DNA of 6,878 bases from the NCBI GenBank assembly GCA_903821255.1, contig CAIJKT010001010.1, forward strand, positions 1 to 6,878, in the 5' to 3' direction. Below the pieces are notes generated by a model. It ran no database searches. It saw only the letters and a program-made list of their open reading frames with translations, and was not told the DNA's origin. Each line of letters opens with the position of its first letter. The first letter of the stretch is position 1. A program made the translations under genes and the position numbers. Below, one piece after another: positions 1-6,724 of the stretch. Source of the stretch: an uncultured Lentisphaeria bacterium. Lineage in GTDB: Bacteria > Verrucomicrobiota > Lentisphaeria > Victivallales > Victivallaceae.

Positions 1-1898
1 AGCTGTTTTATATTCCAGGTCAGCGGAGAATTAATCGGAGCGATCAGACGGCCATTCGCCATAACCATGTCCTTAGGGGAATTTCCCAGAAATTTCACGT
101 CCGGCCAGCCGTCGATTTTCTTCATATTGCCTTTTTCATCATAATACGAATTTATCATTGCATTGCGCTTTTCTATAAATTCGCCAAGTTTATCGAAATA
201 AAGCTGACTTGGGTTTATCTTATAAGCGTTGTACAAATGCAATATGGACGCAAGATTTTTCAGGTATTCAAATTCTGCGCGAACTAATTGAATGCGTTTT
301 TTAATCTTCTCCGTATCGGCGGATTTTTCCGCGGCCTGGAGACTTTTTTCCATGACATCTATAATATCCGGAGAATAATTGTAAGCCAGCACAATCCTGG
401 GATTGGCGGGCAGCAGATTGTGCTGCTCTTCGTTCGTGGAGACGCCTGTAAAGCTTTCCACGGAAGAATAAAGTTCGAGGCGCCCGTTTAAAGTATCGAA
501 AAATTTCTTCATCGGCACACAGGCTTTGCCGTATGCGGCCTTGCAGAATTCGTCAACAAGTATCCCGGCCCCGGGGATTTTGTCCGTGTTTTCAAACGAA
601 CGTCCGAATGTGTAATAAGCCGGCCCTTCAATGCCGAATAATTCACCAAAGCCGCATTTATATATGCCTTTTACATTGTTTTTCACAAAGAGCTCCGCCT
701 GGTTTCTGCAATATAGCGGAGTGCGCCGTGGAGTAAATCCGACCCTCTGGTAATCTCCCCAGTTATAAATGTATGCCATGAACCCCTGGGGTACTTTATA
801 AGCTTTCCATTTTTCAAAAGACTCCGGAGAATATGAACAAAGTTCAACCATCACGTTTTCAGGAAATTCCTTGAAGGTGGCCGGCGGATTCAACGTAAAG
901 GCATAGGCTAAGATCACCACTTTCCTGCCGGGTCTGTCTTTCAATAAGCGTTCAGCAAGCTTTCTGTGAAGTATCCAGAGTTTTTCATGCTCGTCTGAAG
1001 TGCCGAAAAGTTTTACGCATTCAGGGCATTCGCAAGGCATATAACCGTCCGTCTGTCCAAGTTCAACACCGTCATACCCGAGGTCAAGCCATTTAAGCAT
1101 TTCCGTATATATCATATCCTGCACTTTGGGGTTGGATATGCATAGATGATTTGACGCGGGATTGCGTTTATTGCCGAGCAAAGCAAAAAATTCGGGATTG
1201 CGTTTGCCATATACATCTTTAGGAACAGCACTGTAGTACGAATGTCCTCCATACAACTTGAACCCATTGCATGAATAATAATTATTGGCTATATCATAAA
1301 ACAGTTCAGTCGGCCTGCCGGTATTGAAAAGTATCAATGGTTTTTTATTTATATTCAGGTCCGCCGGGCATGATATAACAGACTGCCTGGCGGACTCAAT
1401 TCCATTCGCTCCGGGAAGGAGGAATTTGACTCCGGCGTTATCCTGCAGGAACAGCGTCACAGCCTTCACCGTGCCAAGAATATAACTCGTAAAACTACTG
1501 TCTTTCTGATTAGGCAAATTGGGACGATCCGCTCCGGCAAGAATAATATTCCTGCCTGCCGCTTTATTTACATAAGCCCAGTTCTGCATATTCACTGTAT
1601 CAACACCATTGGCCCGGGCAAAAGCAGTATCTCCTATGAATACTGCCGGTTTTGTTTTGTCATATCCGGATTCTTTAATTATCGGCAGACTGACGCCGGC
1701 AGCTTCAATTATACAGTTCTGGAAAAGTCTGGCGGACGCGTTTATAAAACCGTCAATATTTTTATCCTTGCCGTTCTCCGGAACCACAATCTGATAATCA
1801 GATTTTCCGTCCTTTGCAATTTCGATATCAGCGGCGCCGCAAACAGCGCAGGCAGCAGCTAATAAAGCCGTTCCGGCTAACAACATTCTTTTTATCAT
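1..1898 (-). CDS. Secreted DUF4838-domain protein, paralogue 1 (3' end beyond the window)
   Basis: The frame is open from ATG at 1898 to the left edge: 632 codons plus two bases, with no stop. The N-terminus looks like a signal peptide, with basic residues MIKR, a hydrophobic run from about 5 to 20, and likely cleavage near GAA|D at residue 23. C17 sits in AAAC, a poor lipobox, so a lipoprotein is less likely. Residues 24-180 resemble the GH67-type N-terminal domain seen before DUF4838, including KSDYQIVVP, KPAVFIGDT and LGTVKAVTLFL. Residues 190-450 form the DUF4838 core, with GGHS near 217-220, CISNP at 253-257, LGQTDGY with D284, a C-E-C-x-x-C cluster (C289, C291, C294), and GFGELFGIEGP with E419 and E424. 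Residues 450-600 look helical. The protein is collinear with the 847-residue neighbour, so a C-terminal CBM9-like domain is probably lost beyond the edge. The start is 27 bases after the neighbour's stop, so the two are probably co-transcribed. DUF4838 proteins cluster with glycan-degradation genes, but I assign no substrate or reaction. Confidence 0.9.
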   Translation of the reverse strand, partial: MIKRMLLAGTALLAAACAVCGAADIEIAKDGKSDYQIVVPENGKDKNIDGFINASARLFQNCIIEAAGVSLPIIKESGYDKTKPAVFIGDTAFARANGVDTVNMQNWAYVNKAAGRNIILAGADRPNLPNQKDSSFTSYILGTVKAVTLFLQDNAGVKFLLPGANGIESARQSVISCPADLNINKKPLILFNTGRPTELFYDIANNYYSCNGFKLYGGHSYYSAVPKDVYGKRNPEFFALLGNKRNPASNHLCISNPKVQDMIYTEMLKWLDLGYDGVELGQTDGYMPCECPECVKLFGTSDEHEKLWILHRKLAERLLKDRPGRKVVILAYAFTLNPPATFKEFPENVMVELCSYSPESFEKWKAYKVPQGFMAYIYNWGDYQRVGFTPRRTPLYCRNQAELFVKNNVKGIYKCGFGELFGIEGPAYYTFGRSFENTDKIPGAGILVDEFCKAAYGKACVPMKKFFDTLNGRLELYSSVESFTGVSTNEEQHNLLPANPRIVLAYNYSPDIIDVMEKSLQAAEKSADTEKIKKRIQLVRAEFEYLKNLASILHLYNAYKINPSQLYFDKLGEFIEKRNAMINSYYDEKGNMKKIDGWPDVKFLGNSPKDMVMANGRLIAPINSPLTWNIKQ

Positions 1899-1907
1899 AC
1901 AATGATT

Positions 1908-1912
1908 TCCCT
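1908..1912 (-). promoter_or_regulatory. Ribosome binding site of DUF4838 paralogue 1
   Basis: AGGGA on the minus strand lies 9 bases before the ATG at 1898. It supports that start over the in-frame ATG four codons further in, which would lose the basic N-terminal residues of the signal peptide. Confidence 0.55.
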
Positions 1913-1925
1913 GCTGTTTTATAAA

Positions 1926-4469
1926 TTAATTAAAAATGATCTTTCCCGATACGTCATAGCGGTTGCGCCATGTTTTCCAGTAAATATTCGGTTCCCATAT
2001 AAAGTCTAAACTGTTCTGTCCGTTTGAAATTCTTCTCATAAAATTGCCGTACCAGACATCTCCGCTCCGGGGAGCGGTTTTGAAAATCGAAAACGGTATT
2101 TTATATTCGGCTGTAATGCCGCCGCCGGCCTCATCAATTTTCCATGCAATATTAACCTGCTTATCAAGCGTGACTGCTTTGAATTCATTGGGAGCCCCAG
2201 GATTTTCTGTTTTAACTCTTTTGTATCCTGAGGCAAGCGTACCAGGATAAGCGCCGGGAAACATGTATGTTTCCTCAAGCGTTTTCGTCGGGCCGAAGAA
2301 CACACTGAAAGAATTTTTAATCTTCTTTTCATCCCATTTTGCGGGTATGTATTTTTTACATTTCAAAAGGACATAAAGCGCATCCCCGTCATAGGCGACC
2401 TGAACGCTTGTTTCCGGCGTTTCCACAGCCTTGTCCATAAATAACTCCACAAATTTCTGAGGTTCAGCGTTCTGCCATACCGCCTCGTCCGGAATGCCGT
2501 CAAGCTTTATTGGCGCAGCGGATTTCACTGCTTTTATTTCCCTTGCACCTGGCATAAAATTCATCTTCCTGAAAAATGCAGTATCCCAGTCGTATGGAGT
2601 TTTAAGTTCACATTTCAAGCGTCCGCCGGTCTTCAGCGTGGCGGGCGGAACAGCGTCAAAAGATCTGCAGCCCTCATAATCTGCAATATTATTCTCTTTA
2701 TTAGCAGAAGTTTTTAACGAACTTATAAAGTTATTCCGCGCATCAATAGCGTCAAGCAAAGCATCAAAAACTTTCCTGTCCGCATTTTTCCTGTATTTAT
2801 CGAAAAGTTCAGCAACCAGCGCCGTCCTCTTAAGATATTCAAATTCCAGTTTCACTATTTTTATCCTGGCAATTTCTTTATTATCTTTGGCGCGACTGGA
2901 TGCTTCATCAAGATATGACTGCATTTTTGCCACTGCATCAGATGGATAGCGAAGCGCCAGAATCTTCACATTACTCTGCATGTCAGTGATTTTTCCGTCA
3001 AGCGGGTTTCTGTCATTCCAGTTTACCTGGTCCTCGAAGTCCATATATATTTTAAGTCTTTCATACAGAAGCGCAAAAAACTCTTTCATCGGCTTGGATG
3101 AATTCGGATAAGCAAAATCGCAAAATTCATCTGCAAGCGCCGCCGGATCCCGCGTTGAATCTTCAAGAAGTTTACCGTAAGTATAATACACCGGGCCTTC
3201 CAGACCATGAAGTTCCCCGAATCCGCAGCGGTATATTCCCCAGATGTTATTCTTCCTGAACAGTTCGATCTGCTGTTTGCAGAATTCAGGAGCATGCTTC
3301 GGGGTAAAACCCTCTGTTCTAAAAAACCCCCAGTTATATATGTAAACCGTAAAGCCGCCCGGCACTTTGCAGTCTTTCCATTTTGCCATGAATTCGGGAG
3401 AATAAGCGCATAATTCGACAATGACATTGGAAGGAAATTCTTTGAATGTTTCAGGCGGAATCAGGGTTGGTTCATAGCTTAATATCACGACTTTTTTACC
3501 GGGCCGGTCTTTCAGCAGGCATTCAGCCATGTTTTTATGCATGATCCATAGTTTTTCAGCGAAGCTTTTAACCCCGTAGAGAGACACGCATTTCCCGCAT
3601 TCGCAAGGAATAAAGCCATCACTCTGGCCGAGTTGCGCGTATTCATAACCTTCATCCAGTTTACGCAGAAGTTCTTTATATATCAGCGCTTGAACATCGG
3701 GATTTGAAAGACAATACTGAGCCCGGGTTTCATGGGTATAACGCTTGCCTTTGACCAGAGCAAAATATTCCGGATGTTCTTTGAAATACTTGCTCTGCGG
3801 TATTGCAACAGGATGCGAATGACCGCCATATGAACCGTACCTGATCGCGGGGTAAAAGTTATTCGCTATGTCATAATTCATGTCACGTCCCCGGCTGGTA
3901 CAGTATTTGAAAAAGCCGGATTTGCAAATATTCAGCGCTGAGGGTAATTCGATTTCAGTCTTTTTTTGCACTGCGATGCCATTGGGGCCTGGAATCACAA
4001 AACGGGTTCCGCAATATTCTTCAAGAAAACTGGTTACCGCCTTTACCGTGCCCAGTTCATACGATGAAAAACTTTTATCCGCACGTCTGCCAACCACATC
4101 TTTGCCAATCAGAATAATATCCTGCCCTGAAGTCCTGATCACATATTCCCATGCCGCCAGCGTCTCCGCATTGATGCCGCTTGCCGATGCCTTGATTGTA
4201 TCGCCAATGTATATGCCGGGTTTGGTCTTTATTGCTTTGCTTTCTTCCAATACCGGCAGTGCCGCCCCTGTAGATTCCTGGATGCAGTTCTTCAGAAGAG
4301 TGGCGGATTGTTCCCAGAAATAACTAAAAAGCGGATTTTTAGCTTTGTCCGGAATCACTATCTGGTAATCTGATTTGCCGGCAGCGGCTATTTTAAGCTG
4401 AGCTGAGGCGATTAAGGGAAACACCGAAAATAAACAAAACAGAATAGCAGAAAAATATTTGACAGACAT
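1926..4469 (-). CDS. Secreted DUF4838-domain protein with C-terminal CBM9-like domain, paralogue 2
   Basis: This is a complete 847-residue protein. Residues 1-23 are a signal peptide with likely cleavage at ASA|Q. Residues 25-180 resemble the GH67 N-terminal-type domain (SDYQIVIP, GIYIGDT, LGTVKAVTSFLEEYCG). Residues 190-450 are the DUF4838 core: GGHSHP near 215-220, CLSNP at 253-257, LGQSDGF with D284, C-E-C-x-x-C (C289, C291, C294), VYIYNWG around 375-381, and GFGELHGLEGP with E419 and E424. Residues 450-600 are charged and probably helical. Residues 645-847 look like a CBM9/DOMON-type domain, with IKLDGIPDEAVW, VAYDGDALYVLLKC, AEYKIPFSIF and a closing FIWEPN segment. The protein probably acts in the periplasm or outside the cell as a glycan-binding protein or glycosidase. 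The carboxylates D284, E419 and E424 are conserved in the paralogue and are candidate active-site residues (inference). A Shine-Dalgarno sequence supports the start. The gene follows the pseudopilin after 159 bases and precedes its paralogue after 27. The domain calls are from memory of these families; the enzyme activity is unknown. Confidence 0.93.
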   Translation of the reverse strand: MSVKYFSAILFCLFSVFPLIASAQLKIAAAGKSDYQIVIPDKAKNPLFSYFWEQSATLLKNCIQESTGAALPVLEESKAIKTKPGIYIGDTIKASASGINAETLAAWEYVIRTSGQDIILIGKDVVGRRADKSFSSYELGTVKAVTSFLEEYCGTRFVIPGPNGIAVQKKTEIELPSALNICKSGFFKYCTSRGRDMNYDIANNFYPAIRYGSYGGHSHPVAIPQSKYFKEHPEYFALVKGKRYTHETRAQYCLSNPDVQALIYKELLRKLDEGYEYAQLGQSDGFIPCECGKCVSLYGVKSFAEKLWIMHKNMAECLLKDRPGKKVVILSYEPTLIPPETFKEFPSNVIVELCAYSPEFMAKWKDCKVPGGFTVYIYNWGFFRTEGFTPKHAPEFCKQQIELFRKNNIWGIYRCGFGELHGLEGPVYYTYGKLLEDSTRDPAALADEFCDFAYPNSSKPMKEFFALLYERLKIYMDFEDQVNWNDRNPLDGKITDMQSNVKILALRYPSDAVAKMQSYLDEASSRAKDNKEIARIKIVKLEFEYLKRTALVAELFDKYRKNADRKVFDALLDAIDARNNFISSLKTSANKENNIADYEGCRSFDAVPPATLKTGGRLKCELKTPYDWDTAFFRKMNFMPGAREIKAVKSAAPIKLDGIPDEAVWQNAEPQKFVELFMDKAVETPETSVQVAYDGDALYVLLKCKKYIPAKWDEKKIKNSFSVFFGPTKTLEETYMFPGAYPGTLASGYKRVKTENPGAPNEFKAVTLDKQVNIAWKIDEAGGGITAEYKIPFSIFKTAPRSGDVWYGNFMRRISNGQNSLDFIWEPNIYWKTWRNRYDVSGKIIFN

Positions 4470-4476
4470 GGAATTA

Positions 4477-4481
4477 TCCTT
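4477..4481 (-). promoter_or_regulatory. Ribosome binding site of DUF4838 paralogue 2
   Basis: AAGGA on the minus strand lies 7 bases before the ATG at 4469, in an AT-rich leader. The spacing is good, and the site fixes the start of the 847-residue protein at a proper signal peptide. Confidence 0.8.
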
Positions 4482-4590
4482 ATTGTTAATTTCAATATTT
4501 TGCTTTCCGTCCGGACCGGGATTATTGCTCCAGCAGATACCCGCAGCCGCAACGCTTTCTGACAGCCCGGGAATGCCGTATTAACCGGAA

Positions 4591-4617
4591 CCGGGCCGGC
4601 ACGACGCCGGAACCCGG
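4591..4617 (-). terminator. GC-rich hairpin after the pseudopilin gene (terminator-like, no U tract)
   Basis: CCGGGCCGGC (4591-4600) pairs with GCCGG (4606-4610) and CCCGG (4613-4617). This gives a 10-base-pair GC stem with a two-base bulge and a five-base loop. It begins 11 bases after the pseudopilin stop. On the minus-strand transcript the stem is followed by TTCCGGTTAATACGG, which is not a U tract, so it is not a clear intrinsic terminator. It could be a partial terminator, a processing site, or a 3' stabiliser that raises pseudopilin output relative to the downstream DUF4838 genes. The rest of the 159-base gap (4470-4628) is rich in CCGG, and I see no convincing promoter in it. Confidence 0.5.
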
Positions 4618-4628
4618 CCATATCGGTT

Positions 4629-5450
4629 TTACGGCAATGTGGACGGGTCTTTTGCGATCGGGCTCCAGAAATAGGATTTGACCATAGCGAATGTCCAGCC
4701 TATTGTAGTTTCATCTGGAATAGTGCCATAAATTTTATTTGCAAGATGACCATCCGCAAAAGCAACATTGGCGCTGTTTTTATATAAGCTGCTGCCGCCG
4801 CCATGACGATAGCCGATTACGCAGTGGGTGGCTGATTTTGTTTGTGCATACTCGTCTACATATGATCCTAATAGATTTGCATCGGCGCCGCCTGCGTCGG
4901 CGACTAAACATGTTTCCGAGGGTTTCTTGAAGCCGCTTAATTTTCTCATAACTTGTTTAGTAATTGCATAAGGCGCAGTGTTGGCTACTCCGGAGTTTGC
5001 AATCAGACTGTTATAGCCGTAAGTGGCGATCGTAAGCGTCGCGTCAGCCGCCTGGGTGGGACAAGTCAGCGGATGGCGGAGTACCGGGGACACCCAGCCA
5101 TAATATACCCCCCAGCCCGTTTTGGTTGTTTTAAGATACGGCTGGAGAAATCCCTCGCCCTTTCCCGCACTGTTCCAAAACGTATTCGGAGTTGCGCCAT
5201 AAGTTCTTCCCTGCGGCAGATTGTCGCTGTTGTCAACAATGTAAAACTGGAATGCCTGACCGAGTTGTTTCAGGTTATTGCCACATTCCGCAGTCCTGGC
5301 TTTTTCCCGTGCCTTATTTAACGCTGGAAGCAGCATTGCCGCGAGAATTGCGATGATGGCGATCACCACCAGGAGTTCGATAAGTGTAAAAATTCCATAT
5401 TCCCGATGAAGCCTGTCTGTCTGCTCGATCCCGTGTACAAATCTACTCAT
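4629..5450 (-). CDS. Type II secretion/pilin-like protein (prepilin-type N-terminus, H-x-DG family)
   Basis: This 273-residue protein has an 18-residue leader with several basic residues, followed by G19-I20-F21-T22-L23-I24-E25 and a hydrophobic helix to about residue 44 (ends [10 protein letters not shown]). That is the class III prepilin signal plus N-terminal helix used by type IV pilins and type II pseudopilins. The rest is a globular domain of the DUF1559-like, H-X9-DG pseudopilin kind: [13 protein letters not shown] after the helix, CPTQ near 130, YGYNS at 144-148, and RHGGG followed by ANVAFADGH at 215-235. Here 16 residues separate H216 from D233, more than the nine that name the family. 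Four cysteines in the mature part (56, 130, 181, 210) could form disulfides. The protein should sit in the inner membrane or in a pilus-like fibre after peptidase processing. Such proteins are very numerous in Lentisphaerota-like genomes, and their individual roles are unknown. The gene starts 18 bases after the regulator's stop, which argues for one transcript. Confidence 0.93.
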   Translation of the reverse strand: MSRFVHGIEQTDRLHREYGIFTLIELLVVIAIIAILAAMLLPALNKAREKARTAECGNNLKQLGQAFQFYIVDNSDNLPQGRTYGATPNTFWNSAGKGEGFLQPYLKTTKTGWGVYYGWVSPVLRHPLTCPTQAADATLTIATYGYNSLIANSGVANTAPYAITKQVMRKLSGFKKPSETCLVADAGGADANLLGSYVDEYAQTKSATHCVIGYRHGGGSSLYKNSANVAFADGHLANKIYGTIPDETTIGWTFAMVKSYFWSPIAKDPSTLP

Positions 5451-5458
5451 TTCTCAAA

Positions 5459-5464
5459 TCCTTT
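5459..5464 (-). promoter_or_regulatory. Ribosome binding site of the pseudopilin gene
   Basis: AAAGGA on the minus strand lies 8 bases before the ATG at 5450, inside the 18-base gap after the regulator's stop. This is a strong site. It allows independent translation of the pseudopilin on the shared message and confirms the short, charged leader before the prepilin motif. Confidence 0.8.
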
Positions 5465-5468
5465 CTTT

Positions 5469-6623
5469 TTATAAGTTTGTGGGTAACGCGGTACTGCAAA
5501 CTTGCGGAATTACCCTTTGTGTATTCTGGTTAGCTCTTTTAGGCAATACAGTATTCCCATTGGAGAATTTGTAGTCACAAAAAATAGCAGGGGCGGTTTT
5601 CGGATTCTCAGGATCAAACCAGCTATTTTTAGTGATCAGCAAATCAAAAGTTTTTTCAATCAATTTGTCATACGGGAATTTTATGCCGGTAAGATTAGGC
5701 GCAAGCGGTAAATCAGCGGGCAAGCCGCTAAACCCCATTACTGAAAAATCCCGGGGTATGAGTAAATTCATATTTCTCAATACCATTGATAATAAAACTG
5801 CCGTGAAATCAGAAAAACAAACAAACACATCCGGTTTAATTTCACTCTTCAGCAAGTTAGTTAAAATCCCTTCAATATTGAGCGGATCAAGTTCAAAATA
5901 ATTGATAGAGTGTAATTTATCTTTTAACAGGTTCTCTATTTCAGAAATCGTTACTGAGCGAATATCATGCTTCACTTTTTCGCTGTTTGGCACCATAATT
6001 GCGATTTTTTCGAACCCGTTCTTTAATGTGTTGTTCAACTCCTGGTAAAATGCCTCCCGCTCATTAATGCACACCGACGCAAAACCAGTCACGATTGAGT
6101 CGCCCATCCTGGCATGAGGCAGAACTACAGGTAAGCCGGTGATATGCATCTTCTTTATAATCGGTTCAGTACCAACAAAAAACGAAGATATTAAGATTAT
6201 GCCGTCGAACCCTTTGTCCTTGAATATTTTTTTAATCTCTTTAAGTGAAAGATGTTCGATATAAAATCGCTCGATTTGTTCAATTTCAATCTTGCGGCGA
6301 CTGGCTTCCGAGATAATTAACGACAATAAATAGGGAGATGGACTGCCAGGGACATTCATCCCTTCGGTAATTACTGCAATTTTATTTACAGCCTTTTCTT
6401 TGTTGCCCGAGACAAAAGTTCCCCGGCTGCGCATGCGGATGATCAACCCTTCGCGCTCTAACTGCTCAAAAGCTGCCCGTAAAGTCACTTTCCCTACCTG
6501 GAGATCGCGGGCAAAATCCAACTCCGGCGGAAACTTCATAGAGGCCGGATAAGTTCCGGAAAGAATATTATTCCGGATTTCTTCGTAGATTCTTTCATTC
6601 TTAAATTTTAGCTCGCCAATCAT
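5469..6623 (-). CDS. GntR-family transcriptional regulator with LacI-like periplasmic-binding-protein sensor domain
   Basis: This 384-residue protein has two parts. Residues 9-75 are a GntR winged helix-turn-helix: IYEEIRNNILSGTYP, then FPPELDFARDLQVGKVTLRA, then AFEQLEREGLIIR and RGTFVSG. Residues 80-355 follow the LacI/PBP1-type fold: KIAVITEG opening, FDGIILISS at 139-147, LPVVLPHA at 164-171, GFEKIAIMVP at 203-212, PDVFVCFSDFTAVLL at 264-278, and the closing IPRDFSVMGFSGLP at 289-302. This layout resembles AraR of Bacillus, which binds an effector sugar and then releases its operator. That makes this protein a sugar-responsive repressor by inference; the ligand is unknown. The last 25 or so residues (after VLPKR) are a polar tail with no obvious role. 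It is the first gene of the cluster, with a consensus promoter and repeated half-sites directly upstream, so autoregulation is likely. A GAAGG site 9 bases upstream supports the ATG at 6623. Confidence 0.94.
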   Translation of the reverse strand: MIGELKFKNERIYEEIRNNILSGTYPASMKFPPELDFARDLQVGKVTLRAAFEQLEREGLIIRMRSRGTFVSGNKEKAVNKIAVITEGMNVPGSPSPYLLSLIISEASRRKIEIEQIERFYIEHLSLKEIKKIFKDKGFDGIILISSFFVGTEPIIKKMHITGLPVVLPHARMGDSIVTGFASVCINEREAFYQELNNTLKNGFEKIAIMVPNSEKVKHDIRSVTISEIENLLKDKLHSINYFELDPLNIEGILTNLLKSEIKPDVFVCFSDFTAVLLSMVLRNMNLLIPRDFSVMGFSGLPADLPLAPNLTGIKFPYDKLIEKTFDLLITKNSWFDPENPKTAPAIFCDYKFSNGNTVLPKRANQNTQRVIPQVCSTALPTNL

Positions 6624-6669
6624 AGTATCAAGCCTTCGCTTAGTTCTAGTTGATACTATATTATACTAT
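6622..6669 (-). promoter_or_regulatory. Putative operator: three ATAGTAT half-sites
   Basis: A perfect 10-base inverted repeat has arms at 6622-6631 (ATAGTATCAA) and 6650-6659 (TTGATACTAT). A further copy of the 7-base core, ATACTAT, lies at 6663-6669, exactly 10 bases from the core at 6653-6659. On the transcribed strand, two direct ATAGTAT copies therefore cover the -10 element and the start point, one helical turn apart. The inverted copy overlaps the regulator's ATG, about three turns away. Most of one arm lies at or upstream of the expected transcript start, so an RNA hairpin is less likely than a protein-binding site. The regulator encoded next to it is the natural candidate ligand (inference). 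Confidence 0.65.
6633..6637 (-). promoter_or_regulatory. Ribosome binding site of the GntR-type regulator
   Basis: GAAGG on the minus strand lies 9 bases before the ATG at 6623. It sits between the two arms of the inverted repeat, so a protein bound there would block both transcription and access to the start region on the DNA. Confidence 0.65.
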
Positions 6670-6688
6670 TTTTAACAATAAATGTCAA
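6660..6688 (-). promoter_or_regulatory. Consensus sigma70-type promoter for the operon
   Basis: On the minus strand, TTGACA (6683-6688) and TATAAT (6660-6665) are separated by exactly 17 bases, a full match to the housekeeping consensus in both boxes and spacing. Transcription is expected to start near 6653, leaving a leader of about 30 bases before the regulator's ATG. AT-rich DNA (about 6689-6720) lies upstream. A promoter this strong would need tight repression, which fits the repeated half-sites over its -10 region. It probably drives the regulator, pseudopilin and both DUF4838 genes. Confidence 0.88.
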
Positions 6689-6724
6689 CTGCTGAAATAA
6701 AGAAAAAGGAAAAATTGTTCCACA

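Noticed and set aside
288..736. Two short plus-strand frames near the left edge
   Set aside because: Both are antisense to the continuous DUF4838 paralogue 1 frame, whose translation aligns with its neighbour throughout.
1921..1938. TTAATTAA-type palindrome between the two DUF4838 genes as a terminator
   Set aside because: It is AT-only, overlaps the stop codon, has no stable GC stem, and the next gene starts after only 27 bases.
3588..3605. C-E-C-x-x-C cluster as a zinc-ribbon or nucleic-acid-binding motif
   Set aside because: The protein has a signal peptide and the cluster sits inside the DUF4838 core after LGQSDGF. Only three cysteines are close together, so a DNA-binding zinc ribbon is not supported.
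3880..4323. Open frame of 147 codons on the plus strand
   Set aside because: It lies wholly antisense to the well-supported 847-residue DUF4838 protein, has no recognisable domain and no credible promoter. It is a shadow frame.
4412..4621. Minus-strand 69-codon frame spanning the gap after the pseudopilin gene
   Set aside because: It starts inside the hairpin region and overlaps the signal peptide of the DUF4838 gene in another frame. The composition is arginine- and proline-rich at first and then hydrophobic, as expected for a shifted reading of GC-rich and then signal-peptide DNA.
4953..5321. Plus-strand frame of 122 codons
   Set aside because: It is antisense to the pseudopilin gene, is rich in arginine and serine, and shows no domain.
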